64,000 nucleotides of DNA, from positions 1-64,000 of the forward strand of contig PAPI01000019.1 of the NCBI GenBank assembly GCA_002708845.1, read 5' to 3'. The position numbers and the translations under genes are program-made. The stretch comes from Leeuwenhoekiella sp. Lineage in GTDB: Bacteria; Bacteroidota; Bacteroidia; Flavobacteriales; Flavobacteriaceae. The notes beneath the pieces are model-generated. The model was given only the letters and a program-made list of their open reading frames with translations, ran no database searches and was not told the DNA's origin. Positions 25,500 through 34,795 of the stretch are shown one piece after another; position 1 is the stretch's first letter, and each line of letters starts with the position of its first letter.

Positions 25500-25751
25500 A
25501 ATAGTCTATTTTGGTTATCAATTGTTTGAATACAATCTAATGGTTGAAAAACACGATTTGCGTTAACTGCTTCTCAATTGGGTTCATTTTAACCTTAAGA
25601 AGCGTATTTGTTAATACTTTTAATAAACTTTTTATTACCAATTGTATAGATGAGTGTATGCTAAAAAATGCATACTTCCTGATAACTAATAAACACCTGC
25701 TCTGTTTCAGATTTGATAAATTAGCAGGCTACACACTACTTTTTAATCAAA

Positions 25752-27152
25752 ATGAACAGTATGTTCCCTAAAGAAACCTACGTCAAAAGACGCTCAATAC
25801 TTACAAACACATTAAAAACCGGAATCATTCTTTTTCCCGGAAATGGTGAAAGTCCTATGAATTATGCCGATAATTGGTACCCCTTTAAACAGGACAGCAG
25901 CTTTTTATACTACACGGGAATTGACCACATTCCAAATCTCTATTTTCTAATTAATATTGATACGGGTGAAGAAATACTCTTCGGAAATAATACCACTGCA
26001 GAAGAAAAAGTCTGGGTGGGCGCTACGGAAAAATTAGAGTCTTACGCTGAAAAATCAGGTTTTAGTACCGTAAAGCCGCTGAAAGAAATCGATTCCTATT
26101 TAAAGTCACACTTGGCTAAAGGGCAACAGGTGCATTACCTCCCACCCTATCGTTTTGAGCAGAAAATTGCACTTAGCGAACTGCTTGATATCCCTGTAAA
26201 AGAACTGGACTCCAAAAAATCGGTATCGCTTATCAAAGCCATTGTTGCCCAGCGTGAACGCAAAAGTGCGGAAGAACTGGTACAACTCGAAGAAGCCGTA
26301 AACATTACCCGTGCGATGCACAAACACGCCATTGTAAATACGCGCCCGGGAATGACTGAAATGAAGATGGCCGGTCAGTTAAACGGGATTGCGGTAAGTG
26401 GCGGTGGCGGACTCGCATTCCCTATAATTCTTACCAAAGATGGGCAATACCTGCACAATCACGCTTCACAAACCGTACTGAAAGATGGTGATCTGGTGCT
26501 TTGCGATTGCGGGGCTTACAACAGCATGGGTTATGGGGGCGATATGACCCGTACCTTCCCGGCCGGTAACCATTTTAGTCCGTTGCAAAAAGACGTATAC
26601 AACATCGTACTCAACGCGCACAATACCGCAGTTGCCGCTTTAAAACCGGGTATTCGGTTTAAAGACGTGCACCTTCTGGCCTCCAAAAAACTGGTTGAAG
26701 GCCTTACCGATCTGGGATTGATGAAAGGCAATGCAAACGATGCCGTGGCAGCAGGGGCACACACGCTTTTCTTTCAATGCGGACTGGGTCATATGATGGG
26801 CCTTGATATTCACGATATGGAAAATCTGGGTGAAGAATATGTGGGTTATACCCCCGAGCTTCAAAAAAGCACCGAGTTTGGTCTCAAATCTTTACGCCTG
26901 GGTAAAGAACTGCAGGAAGATTTTGTACTCACAGTAGAGCCCGGTTTGTATTTTAATCCGTTTTTAATCGATGAGCGCAGAGCCGAAGGGAAATATCTGG
27001 ACTTTGTAAATTATGATGCAGTAGAAAAGTTTAAAACTTTTGGAGGAATACGGGTGGAAGAAGACTTTGCCATTACCCCTACCGGAAGCAAACTGCTAGG
27101 TGAACCACTAGCCAAAACCCCTGAAGAAATAGAAGCCTTACGTAACATTTAA
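25752..27152 (+). CDS. pepP: Xaa-Pro aminopeptidase, M24B
   Basis: A 466-residue metallopeptidase that removes an N-terminal residue preceding proline. The N-terminal creatinase-like domain includes ESPMNYADNWYPFKQDSSFLYYTG. The catalytic pita-bread domain has all five metal ligands: Asp in LCDCGAYN, Asp in GGDMTRTF, His in GLGHMMGLDIHD, Glu in TVEPGLYF and Glu in IRVEEDF. The start could be ATG 25752 or 25761 (MFPKETYV). It has no signal peptide, so it is cytoplasmic. The DPP-IV-like gene follows by five bases, giving an operon for proline-containing peptides. Confidence 0.95.
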   Translation: MNSMFPKETYVKRRSILTNTLKTGIILFPGNGESPMNYADNWYPFKQDSSFLYYTGIDHIPNLYFLINIDTGEEILFGNNTTAEEKVWVGATEKLESYAEKSGFSTVKPLKEIDSYLKSHLAKGQQVHYLPPYRFEQKIALSELLDIPVKELDSKKSVSLIKAIVAQRERKSAEELVQLEEAVNITRAMHKHAIVNTRPGMTEMKMAGQLNGIAVSGGGGLAFPIILTKDGQYLHNHASQTVLKDGDLVLCDCGAYNSMGYGGDMTRTFPAGNHFSPLQKDVYNIVLNAHNTAVAALKPGIRFKDVHLLASKKLVEGLTDLGLMKGNANDAVAAGAHTLFFQCGLGHMMGLDIHDMENLGEEYVGYTPELQKSTEFGLKSLRLGKELQEDFVLTVEPGLYFNPFLIDERRAEGKYLDFVNYDAVEKFKTFGGIRVEEDFAITPTGSKLLGEPLAKTPEEIEALRNI

Positions 27153-27157
27153 ACACT

Positions 27158-29410
27158 ATGAGAAATTTTAAATTACTGCTGTCTCTTTTTATTGCCCTTT
27201 CGGCCGGTTTAAATACTACCGCACAGGAAAAAGATCCGGCACGGTTAACCCTTGACCGCATCTACAATTCGGGTGAATTTAACACAGACCGGGCACGCTC
27301 AATCTCCTGGATTAACAATGGGGACGCTTTTGTGACCATCGAAAATGAAAACGGTAATGACCAGCTCATCAAATATGAAAGCAAATCAAACGATCGATCC
27401 ATTTTTCTGAGTGCTGCTGCCCTTACTCCGGAAGGTACAAATCAGGCACTGAATGTTGCTGATTTCAGCTTATCAAATGACGAAAGCAAGATCCTGATTT
27501 TCACCAATACCAGCCGGGTATGGCGCTCCAATACCAAGGGAGATTACTGGGTCTATGACTTGGATACTCAAAAAATCAAGCAGCTGGGAACACAATTGCC
27601 GGCTTCCTCGCTGATGTTTGCCAAGTTTTCAGACTCTAACGAGAATGTAGCTTATGTTTCGGGCTTTAACCTGTATGAAGAAAATTTTAAAACCGGAGAA
27701 GTAACCCAACTCACTAAAGATGGTGACGGGGCAATCATCAACGGTACTTTTGACTGGGTTTATGAAGAAGAATTTGGTGCCCGGGACGGCTTCCGCTGGA
27801 ACCCCGATGGGAAACACATCGCATACTGGCAACTGGATGCTTCCGAAATTGGTACGTTTTATATGATAAATACGACCGATTCAGTCTACTCCAAGCCCAT
27901 ACCTATTCAATATCCAAAGGTAGGCTACGACCCGTCTTCGGCTAAGATTGGAATTGTAAATGCCGAAACTCAAGAAACAAATTGGATTCCGGTTCCCGGA
28001 GACCCGGTGCAGCATTACATCCCGGCGATACAATGGATCAACGACGATTTACTACTGATTCAGCAGCTTAATCGTAAGCAAAACACGCTTAAGATTTACA
28101 CCTGGAAGCCTTCCACCCAAAGTATTAAAAATGTGTATACCGAGACCGAAGATACCTGGGTTGATCTCCAATATCCTGATGTTTCAGCCAATCAATGGGG
28201 GAAAAACGATTTGCTGCTTACCAAGGATAAAGACGCGTTTCTGCGTATGACCGAAAATGATGCCTGGAGACATATTAATAAAATTGATTTTAAAACCGGC
28301 AAGAAAACCTTATTAACACCCGGAGACTATGATGTGGCTGCATTTTATACCGCTACCGATAAAAACGTGTATTTTTCGGATTCGCCGGAAGATCCCGCGC
28401 AGCGCTATTTGTTTGAAGCATCGCTCAAAGGAAAAGGCAAACCCAAGCGCCTCACTCCTGCCGAATTTAATGGGATCAATACCTACCAAATCGCTCCCAA
28501 CGGCAAGTATGCCATTCACAACCATACCAATGTAAATACGCCTGCTACTACACGCCTCATCAGTCTGCCCGATCATAAGACCATCAAAGTGCTGGTAGAT
28601 AATGCCGCCCTAAAAGCAAAACTGGCAACACTCGATTTGCCGGAAACTGACTTTTTTCAGGTAGAAACCGAGGACGGGATCGTCGTTGAAGGTCGCATTA
28701 CAAAACCTATCAATTTTGATTCTAGCAAAAAATATCCGGTCCTTTTTCACGTATATGGTGAACCCTGGGGACAAATGGCCACCGATAATTTTATCGGGAT
28801 GTACGATATCTTTTTGGCACAAAACGGCTTTGTGATCATCAACCTGGATAACCGTGGAACCCCTTCTTTAAAAGGTAGTGACTGGCGTAAATCGATCTAC
28901 CGAAAGGTGGGTGTGGTGAATTCACGCGATCAGGCGATGGCAACCAAAAAACTGCTTAAGGATTGGAGTTTTCTCGATGCAGATCGCGTATCGGTCTGGG
29001 GATGGAGCGGCGGTGGCTCGATGACTCTTAATCTGATGTTTCGCTATCCCGAAATCTATAAAACCGGGATGTCTGTAGCGCCAGTAGCGAATCAGCTCTT
29101 TTACGACAACGTCTATCAGGAACGCTATATGGGACTTCCGCAGGAAAACAAAGAAGATTTTATTGAAGGTTCGCCTGTTACCTACGCCAAAAACCTCGAA
29201 GGTAATCTGCTTATCGTTCACGGTACCGGCGACGATAATGTGCATTACCAAAATATGGAATTCCTGGTGAACGAACTCATTGCAAATAACAAACAGTTTA
29301 CCATGATGGCCTACCCCAACCGTTCGCACGGTATTTATGAAGGCGCCAATACACGCAGACATTTATATACCTTGCTAACCAATTACCTGTTTGAGCATAA
29401 CGGGAAATAA
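27158..29410 (+). CDS. Dipeptidyl-peptidase IV-like S9 peptidase
   Basis: A 750-residue exported serine peptidase of the prolyl-oligopeptidase family, with signal peptide LLSLFIALSAGLNTTAQ. An eight-bladed propeller contains the DPP-IV double-Glu motif (TFDWVYEEEFGARDGF), which binds the substrate amino terminus. The hydrolase domain has the catalytic Ser in VWGWSGGGSMT, Asp in HGTGDDNVH and His in NRSHGIYEG. It should release X-Pro dipeptides outside the cytoplasm for uptake, and the PepP enzyme encoded just upstream could process further proline peptides inside the cell. Confidence 0.95.
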   Translation: MRNFKLLLSLFIALSAGLNTTAQEKDPARLTLDRIYNSGEFNTDRARSISWINNGDAFVTIENENGNDQLIKYESKSNDRSIFLSAAALTPEGTNQALNVADFSLSNDESKILIFTNTSRVWRSNTKGDYWVYDLDTQKIKQLGTQLPASSLMFAKFSDSNENVAYVSGFNLYEENFKTGEVTQLTKDGDGAIINGTFDWVYEEEFGARDGFRWNPDGKHIAYWQLDASEIGTFYMINTTDSVYSKPIPIQYPKVGYDPSSAKIGIVNAETQETNWIPVPGDPVQHYIPAIQWINDDLLLIQQLNRKQNTLKIYTWKPSTQSIKNVYTETEDTWVDLQYPDVSANQWGKNDLLLTKDKDAFLRMTENDAWRHINKIDFKTGKKTLLTPGDYDVAAFYTATDKNVYFSDSPEDPAQRYLFEASLKGKGKPKRLTPAEFNGINTYQIAPNGKYAIHNHTNVNTPATTRLISLPDHKTIKVLVDNAALKAKLATLDLPETDFFQVETEDGIVVEGRITKPINFDSSKKYPVLFHVYGEPWGQMATDNFIGMYDIFLAQNGFVIINLDNRGTPSLKGSDWRKSIYRKVGVVNSRDQAMATKKLLKDWSFLDADRVSVWGWSGGGSMTLNLMFRYPEIYKTGMSVAPVANQLFYDNVYQERYMGLPQENKEDFIEGSPVTYAKNLEGNLLIVHGTGDDNVHYQNMEFLVNELIANNKQFTMMAYPNRSHGIYEGANTRRHLYTLLTNYLFEHNGK

Positions 29411-29422
29411 TAAATACCTATT

Positions 29423-29470
29423 AAAACTAAAAATCCCGATTATCAAATGATAATCGGGATTTTTAGTTTT
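29423..29470. terminator. Bidirectional terminator
   Basis: A perfect 22-bp inverted repeat (AAAACTAAAAATCCCGATTATC on the left, counting from 29423 to 29444) around AAAT. A-rich and T-rich outer arms serve both strands. It sits between convergent genes ending at 29410 (+) and 29483 (-). Confidence 0.92.
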
Positions 29471-29482
29471 TAAATGCTATGT

Positions 29483-29986
29483 TTAAGCGGCTTTCGCTCC
29501 TGCTGTTTTAATAAGCTGGCGCTCTAAAAGCGCTTTCCAGTTATTGGCGCGTTTGAGCTCATAATTTTGAGAAGCATCAATAAATGAATCGTAAAAATTA
29601 AGCTCTACATCCGGAGTATTTCCTTCAAAGACAAATTGAAGATCCAGCTTTTCCAGCACCGTTTGTTTTCTTCCATCCACCTTTTTAGTATCTACATACT
29701 CCTGAATGACAACCCGGGAAACTAAACTGAGGTCTATCTTTTTAAGCGTTATTTTATCCTGATAATTCTGTGCATAAAGGACAACATTTTTAGCTGCATC
29801 TAAAGCGATCTCACGACCAGCCCATTTTTCAGTTTCATTTAGGGTCAATCCCTGTTTTGAAGCTTCTTCTTTAATTTTTAATGCTACTTTCTTTGTGCTA
29901 CTACCGCCAAAAATTATTAATAAAGCGTAAGGTATTGCAACAAGGCCCACCACTATGGCGAAAACCAAAATCATATCTATTTTCAT
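29483..29986 (-). CDS. Hypothetical membrane-anchored protein, 167 residues
   Basis: One N-terminal membrane helix (ILVFAIVVGLVAIPYALLIIF) followed by a soluble part of about 140 residues. LTLNETEKWAGREIALDAAKNVVLYAQ and DLSLVSRVVIQEY suggest a small alpha/beta domain facing the cytoplasm or periplasm. No family is recognised with certainty. It is a single gene sharing the terminator at 29423-29470. Confidence 0.65.
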   Translation of the reverse strand: MKIDMILVFAIVVGLVAIPYALLIIFGGSSTKKVALKIKEEASKQGLTLNETEKWAGREIALDAAKNVVLYAQNYQDKITLKKIDLSLVSRVVIQEYVDTKKVDGRKQTVLEKLDLQFVFEGNTPDVELNFYDSFIDASQNYELKRANNWKALLERQLIKTAGAKAA

Positions 29987-30091
29987 TGTAAAAAGTTTTA
30001 TGTTGTTTATTTAAGAGTACGATGCAATGCATCTAAAGATTGACCCAAAACCTTACGGCTGCGTCAATACAAACGGAAAACAAACTAAAAC

Positions 30092-30466
30092 TTAGGGAAA
30101 TAGATGAAACGGAAAGATCAGCTGTAAACTGCTGAGACCGGGAATAATTAAAGCCGAATTACTGATGTAATTCGATTCTGTAACAAGGTGTGAATATTGA
30201 TTTGTCGCAGTGCTTTTGTAATTGACTAGCGGCATTGGGGAATTAGCGCCCTCTTCCTGAGGTTGCAACAAAAGTTCTGGTGCATTTAAAACAAACTCCA
30301 GCATTGCCAGTCCCTGATCATTTAGGTGACCCAACTCAAGCTGATGCCGTGATCCCGGATCTTCTGCGCGATCGGTTGGCGTATTTAAAGTCAAACCATA
30401 AGAAGTGCCGCCCGTTGCAAAAAACAGGGAAAGACCTAATAGAAAAGTTTGAAAAAACGCCTTCAT
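30092..30466 (-). CDS. Small exported hypothetical protein, 124 residues
   Basis: The N-terminus looks like a signal peptide (AFFQTFLLGLSLFFATGGTSYG). The mature part carries a histidine-containing stretch (DPGSRHQLELGHLNDQGLAM) and ends in a hydrophobic SSLQLIFPFHLFP. No family is recognised. It is the last of three - strand genes after a PhoX-like lipoprotein and a di-heme peroxidase, and may be transcribed with them, although a hairpin at 30485-30508 lies between it and the peroxidase gene. Confidence 0.55.
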   Translation of the reverse strand: MKAFFQTFLLGLSLFFATGGTSYGLTLNTPTDRAEDPGSRHQLELGHLNDQGLAMLEFVLNAPELLLQPQEEGANSPMPLVNYKSTATNQYSHLVTESNYISNSALIIPGLSSLQLIFPFHLFP

Positions 30467-30484
30467 AATACCCTACAAATGTAT

Positions 30485-30508
30485 AGCAGCAACTGTTAAG
30501 TTGCTGCT
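30485..30508. terminator. Hairpin between peroxidase gene and small exported gene
   Basis: AGCAGCAAC pairs exactly with GTTGCTGCT around TGTTAA. The T run follows only on the + strand, where no gene ends, so its use as a terminator for the - strand peroxidase gene is uncertain. Confidence 0.5.
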
Positions 30509-30531
30509 AATTTTTTTAAAAATATTAAATG

Positions 30532-32352
30532 CTAGTTTGAATATTCCGGTTCTACAGTTGTGTCGGTCAGGGTGTTTACAAAATCGGTAAGCGCCTGTAC
30601 TTCCTGTGCATTGAGCTGCAAGTTATCAAAAGGCAGGGTCTGATGCGGCAGATCAAAACCAAGACCGGCTCCACCTCCCTTGTTGTAAAAGTCCATCACT
30701 TCTTCCAGTGTTGTGTACACTCCGTTGTGCATATAAGGCGCAGTAACACCTGCATTGCGCACTGTGGGTGTTTTAAACATTCCGCGTTGAATGAGTTCTT
30801 CATACATAAAGTAAAAACCTAAGTCGTCATCCAATTGTTTATTAGCCGCCGTCTCGGGCACGCCTATGACTTCTTTTTCGGTTTCTGCGAAAAAAGGCGG
30901 CACCGTTCCGCTAGTTAAGGGCATAAAGTGACAGGTTGCACACAGGGCTTTACCCATAAACAGATTCATCCCAAGCTTTTCAGAATCACTGAACGTATCT
31001 TCCTCGCCTCGCATATTTCGGTCAAATTTAGAATCGAATGCATTTAGTGTCGAAATGTAAGAGGACAGTGCAGCAATCGCCTGATCGTTCGTTAGCTTTC
31101 CGTCACCAAATACCTCCCGAAACGCGTTCACATAACTCGAGTCCTTTAAAATTTCACCTGAAAACTCGTGAACATTGCTGTTGAATTCTTCGGCATTGGT
31201 AAACACTCCTGAAATCTGCGCCATCAAATCCGGCGCGCGGCCATCCCAGAAAAAGGCCTGCTGAAAAATGGAATTGATAAGCGTGGGCGAATTTCGTTTT
31301 AACGAAGTACCAGCATTGCTCACATTAGTCACCAAACCGTCTGCATAAGCCTTATCTGGAATGTGGCAGGTGGCGCATGCCATAGTCCCGTCTTTTGACA
31401 ATTTCGCATCATAAAAGAGGCGTTCTCCCAATGCAATTTGGGCTTCAGAAGGGTTGCGGTTGGTCACCCTTCTAAAAAATTCCACATTAAACGAATTTTC
31501 TTCAAAGAACGTAGGCGCGTCAAAATTAAAAGCCTGACTGTTTACCGGTTCCCAAACAGATGCGGTTTTACGAATCTCAACCCAGGATCGCGTTATGGGA
31601 TTTAAGTAATCCCGCACAAAGCTAAAACGGTCAAAAGTTTCAAAATCGGTATCCTTTTCTATAAAGCTAACCGCAGCGTCAATTGCGTTTATAAAGTTTT
31701 CATTTAACTCAACATCCTTTTCCTTTATTAAATTCTGAAGAGACAGTTCATAAACACTTTTTAGCGACTTCAGGGACTGAGCGGTTTCCTCAAGACCGAG
31801 TCCGCTTACCGGCGTATCAAAACCGGTGATGCCAAAACTCAAAACTCGCATCAGCTGCTGATGGGTTGCTATAAAAAAACGTTGTGCATCCAATTTACGC
31901 TGGGCGACATTTTTTTGAAGTACGGCAATGAGTCCGCGAGTTAATTTAAGTTCGTGTTTAAAAAGTGCCTCATCATCAGCCCCCTCATAAATAGATTCTT
32001 CCAGACGTTGTAAACCAATGGGCTGCAATACGCGCTGGGTATCATCGGTAAGGCGCGGTAGTGCCGGCCCATTAGCCTGATGGCCTACCGGCGGATTAAG
32101 GTAGGAAGCGTAGGGTTCAGCTTTTTTAAAAGCTACCCGGGCTTTGATAAAATAGACTTTAGCTAAAGAATCTGAAGAGGTAACCCTGCTTAGACTGTCC
32201 AGGTAATCAGCCGTCTCGTTAATCTGCTTCAGATAATACTCATGTGCCGGCTGCCAGTTAACTGCCGTCTCGTAAGTTTCCGGAGTTGTGGTGTTTTCTT
32301 TACAAGAGGCCAGAAACACGAAAAGTAATAAGGCTGTAATTCGTTTTTTCAT
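30532..32352 (-). CDS. Di-heme cytochrome c peroxidase/MauG-like lipoprotein
   Basis: A lipoprotein of about 606 residues (LLLFVFLASCKE). The first 260 residues are helical and resemble the imelysin-like N-terminal domain found on such proteins in Bacteroidota. The C-terminal half is a bacterial di-heme peroxidase: heme motifs CATCH in GTMACATCHIPDKAYADG and CATCH in ALCATCHFMPL. The RNSPTLINSIFQQAFFWDGR stretch is typical. It would reduce hydrogen peroxide or oxidise a protein substrate in the periplasm using cytochrome electrons. The start MKKRITALL at 32352 is preferred over 32364. It follows the PhoX-like lipoprotein gene by 80 bases, with a terminator-like hairpin between them. Confidence 0.88.
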   Translation of the reverse strand: MKKRITALLLFVFLASCKENTTTPETYETAVNWQPAHEYYLKQINETADYLDSLSRVTSSDSLAKVYFIKARVAFKKAEPYASYLNPPVGHQANGPALPRLTDDTQRVLQPIGLQRLEESIYEGADDEALFKHELKLTRGLIAVLQKNVAQRKLDAQRFFIATHQQLMRVLSFGITGFDTPVSGLGLEETAQSLKSLKSVYELSLQNLIKEKDVELNENFINAIDAAVSFIEKDTDFETFDRFSFVRDYLNPITRSWVEIRKTASVWEPVNSQAFNFDAPTFFEENSFNVEFFRRVTNRNPSEAQIALGERLFYDAKLSKDGTMACATCHIPDKAYADGLVTNVSNAGTSLKRNSPTLINSIFQQAFFWDGRAPDLMAQISGVFTNAEEFNSNVHEFSGEILKDSSYVNAFREVFGDGKLTNDQAIAALSSYISTLNAFDSKFDRNMRGEEDTFSDSEKLGMNLFMGKALCATCHFMPLTSGTVPPFFAETEKEVIGVPETAANKQLDDDLGFYFMYEELIQRGMFKTPTVRNAGVTAPYMHNGVYTTLEEVMDFYNKGGGAGLGFDLPHQTLPFDNLQLNAQEVQALTDFVNTLTDTTVEPEYSN

Positions 32353-32379
32353 AAAATAAATCAATTCCGTTTTACGGCA

Positions 32380-32409
32380 AAAACCCCCGGACTAAAAGCC
32401 GGAGGTTTT
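32380..32409 (-). terminator. Terminator-like hairpin after the PhoX-like gene
   Basis: AAAACC.CCGG pairs with CCGG.GGTTTT around ACTAAAAG. On the - strand it ends in a T run, 24 bases past the stop codon at 32433. It may attenuate rather than stop transcription into the peroxidase gene. Confidence 0.65.
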
Positions 32410-32432
32410 CAGGTTGACTAGTTTGTTTTTAC

Positions 32433-33986
32433 TTATCTGGGAAGACCCTGAAGGATTACGATCTGACCTCCCTGCGTATCTTCAGCACCCTCTAAGGTAT
32501 GACCGTCACGGCCTGCAAAAGAAGCGTCAGTCCAGTAATGTGGTTGCAGATTTAGGATGAAAGTCCCCGGTACGCCTACTTTATCTGAAATGTCGATCAA
32601 GGCTCCATACTCCCCACTAAATCCTGAGCTTCCATTTTCTACCAAATCCTGGCGGATTACAAATTCAAGTACGGGACGTGCATTGTTACCATTTAAGTCT
32701 GACTGGTAGATGTAAGCTGCGTGATTTCTGGAAAATGAGTTTGGATCTTCCTGGAAGTACACAAAGTTGTCAGTCACACAAATATTATCTGGACTCTGTA
32801 GCAGGGATACATTTCCATCTGCATTGTTAGAATCAGTATTTCCGCTGATGATTTGAGTTAGTTTACCTTCTAACGGATTGTTTTCATCAAGCTCCAACTT
32901 GTAAACCGTACCCCAATCGTTATACGTACCTCTTCCGGGACCGCGACCGGTTACTGCAAAAAATACATTTCGGCCTTTAGCATCTGAACCTTTTTGGTAA
33001 TCCACATCTTCCACACGCATAAAAGCAGAGGCCTGAACATCAACACAAGCCGTTTCCATCTCGTTTTTGGTCATGTCTTTACCATTTACGATCTCAACAA
33101 ACTCAACATCATAAGATTCTTGAAAGTCCAGATTCCCCTCATTATAAATTTTACCAGCTTCGACCGCTTTTTTACCTCCTGCACCGTCAGCTATTTCTTT
33201 AAAGCGTAATACATAGATTTTACCGTTTTCTAAATCGGCATCTCCGTTTTCAGACAAATACATAGTTACCTGACCCTCAGAACCGCTGGAATCGTCGTCA
33301 CCACCAATGATTACGGTTTTTCCGCTAAAGGCATCTTTAGGTAAAGGAACTGCATTTTCCCAGGAAAATTCACCCAAAGCATCCAGACCAAAATCAGCAT
33401 CCGGATCGGGAGTCATATACGGGTCGATCCCTTTAACATCGTAATTGATACTTTCTGAAGCCGAAAGGTATAAATCCTGTGAACCACCGTGAATTGCAGC
33501 TTCCCACATCGTACCGCTACACTGACGGGCATAATCTGCCACGCTTGAATTCAGTAACCACTCGCCGCTAAGAGGCTTTAGGTTTTTGTCAAGCATAATA
33601 CGGGATACTGCATAGGTATCTTCAGCATTCACCACATAAATATAACCATCGCTGTTGGGGTCTTTTAAAAAACCGGCGCCATCCTGAGCACCTACCAGTT
33701 TAAAGTCGTTGCTCAACGTATCAGACGAACTGATAATGGAATAAGCCTTTACATAGTTAAACTGCGGCATCATCGCCACAAGCGGGGCCAGATTTGATTT
33801 GTCTGAAAACATTCCCGGGTCTGGAGTAAAGTCCTCTCCATCTTCGCCATCCTGACCGTCAATACCATCAGTCCCATCTACTCCATCTACACCGTCCATA
33901 CCATCTTCCACCTCACACGAAGTAAAAACACTCCCGGCAGCTCCCAGAAGCATCAGGTTAAATACAAGTCGCTTAATTGTAATCAT
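32433..33986 (-). CDS. PhoX-like lipoprotein with a collagen-like segment
   Basis: A 517-residue lipoprotein (signal ending SVFTSCEV). Immediately after the lipidated Cys lies a collagen-like run of about eight Gly-x-x triplets (GMDGVDGVDGTDGIDGQDGE), probably a stiff spacer. The rest looks like the PhoX/DUF839 beta-propeller group: AAIHGGSQDLYLSASESINYDV, NVFFAVTGRGPGRGTYNDWG, LLQSPDNICVTDNFVYFQED. PhoX enzymes are calcium- and iron-dependent alkaline phosphatases; whether this one is active is not clear from the motifs. Acidic, calcium-binding-like loops (PDPDADFG, SENGDADLENGK) are frequent. It precedes a di-heme peroxidase gene. Confidence 0.72.
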   Translation of the reverse strand: MITIKRLVFNLMLLGAAGSVFTSCEVEDGMDGVDGVDGTDGIDGQDGEDGEDFTPDPGMFSDKSNLAPLVAMMPQFNYVKAYSIISSSDTLSNDFKLVGAQDGAGFLKDPNSDGYIYVVNAEDTYAVSRIMLDKNLKPLSGEWLLNSSVADYARQCSGTMWEAAIHGGSQDLYLSASESINYDVKGIDPYMTPDPDADFGLDALGEFSWENAVPLPKDAFSGKTVIIGGDDDSSGSEGQVTMYLSENGDADLENGKIYVLRFKEIADGAGGKKAVEAGKIYNEGNLDFQESYDVEFVEIVNGKDMTKNEMETACVDVQASAFMRVEDVDYQKGSDAKGRNVFFAVTGRGPGRGTYNDWGTVYKLELDENNPLEGKLTQIISGNTDSNNADGNVSLLQSPDNICVTDNFVYFQEDPNSFSRNHAAYIYQSDLNGNNARPVLEFVIRQDLVENGSSGFSGEYGALIDISDKVGVPGTFILNLQPHYWTDASFAGRDGHTLEGAEDTQGGQIVILQGLPR

Positions 33987-34196
33987 CTTTAAAATATTTT
34001 TGATTTTTTAGTTTGTTTCAAAACTAGACAGATGACAACCGAGAAAGGTTAATTGAAAATCGTGTTTGGATTACGTTTCTTTAAATTAATTGTTAAAAAT
34101 GTTACGAAAACATTACTATCTGTACCTGTTCTAAGCAGTTGTGTAAACTACACTAACAATTCACCCCTGATAATCAACACGTAAAGTAATACACAT

Positions 34197-34228
34197 AAAA
34201 AAAGTCTGCCCTGATGGAGCAGACTTTT
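34197..34228 (-). terminator. Peroxiredoxin gene terminator
   Basis: AAAAGTCTGC pairs with GCAGACTTTT. On the - strand it is followed by a T run, 24 bases past the stop of the BCP gene. Confidence 0.85.
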
Positions 34229-34252
34229 AAATTAACATTGAGAACAGCAGAC

Positions 34253-34708
34253 CTAGGCCTCGCTGAGTATTTGTGCTGCGTGATCTTTAGTCTTTACCTT
34301 ATTGATAACACGGGTAACCGTACCATTTTCTACAAGAAAAGTGGTACGGTGAATACCGTCATACTCCTTTCCCATAAACTTTTTAGGCCCCCAGACGCCA
34401 AAAGCGTTGATGACGGTCTTGTCTTCATCAGCCAGCAAAGGGAAGGGGAATTCATATTTATTTTTAAAGTTACTTTGACGCTTTTCAGAATCTGCGCTTA
34501 CCCCAAGTATGGCGTAACCTTCGTTTTGAAGTTCTTTATAATTATCTCTCAGGTTACAGGCTTCGGCAGTACAGCCGGGGGTTGAGGCTTTTGGGTAAAA
34601 AAATACTACGACCTTTTTATCGGCATAGTCCTCCCAGTTTACCGTGTTCCCATCCTGATCGGTTGTGGTAAATGCGGGGACCTTATCCCCTTCTTTAAGC
34701 ATATTCAT
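34253..34708 (-). CDS. bcp: Thiol peroxidase, BCP/PrxQ type
   Basis: A 151-residue peroxiredoxin Q that reduces peroxides in the cytoplasm. The peroxidatic Cys lies in the classic STPGCTAEACNLRDNY, with the resolving Cys five residues later (CTAEAC), as in BCP proteins. KVVVFFYPKA precedes it, and GVSADSEKRQSNFKNKYEFPF follows. The start may be 34708 (MNMLKEGDK) or 34702 (MLKEGDKVP). Divergent from nth, with about 90 bases between start codons. Confidence 0.95.
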   Translation of the reverse strand: MNMLKEGDKVPAFTTTDQDGNTVNWEDYADKKVVVFFYPKASTPGCTAEACNLRDNYKELQNEGYAILGVSADSEKRQSNFKNKYEFPFPLLADEDKTVINAFGVWGPKKFMGKEYDGIHRTTFLVENGTVTRVINKVKTKDHAAQILSEA

Positions 34709-34795
34709 AGCTTTATATTTAGATTATTGTTATTATTATTCAAATTTTAAGGCAGTAAAACGTTCATTTGCCTAAAGAATATAAATTTAAAGATT

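Noticed and set aside
28922-29362. 146-codon ORF on the - strand
   Set aside because: Fully antisense to the hydrolase domain of the DPP-IV-like gene, whose catalytic triad is intact.
29423-29470. 22-bp perfect inverted repeat as a possible insertion-sequence end
   Set aside because: It lies between convergent stop codons with A/T-rich outer arms, has a 4-base loop and no transposase or target duplication, so it is a bidirectional terminator. The same applies to 56160-56210.
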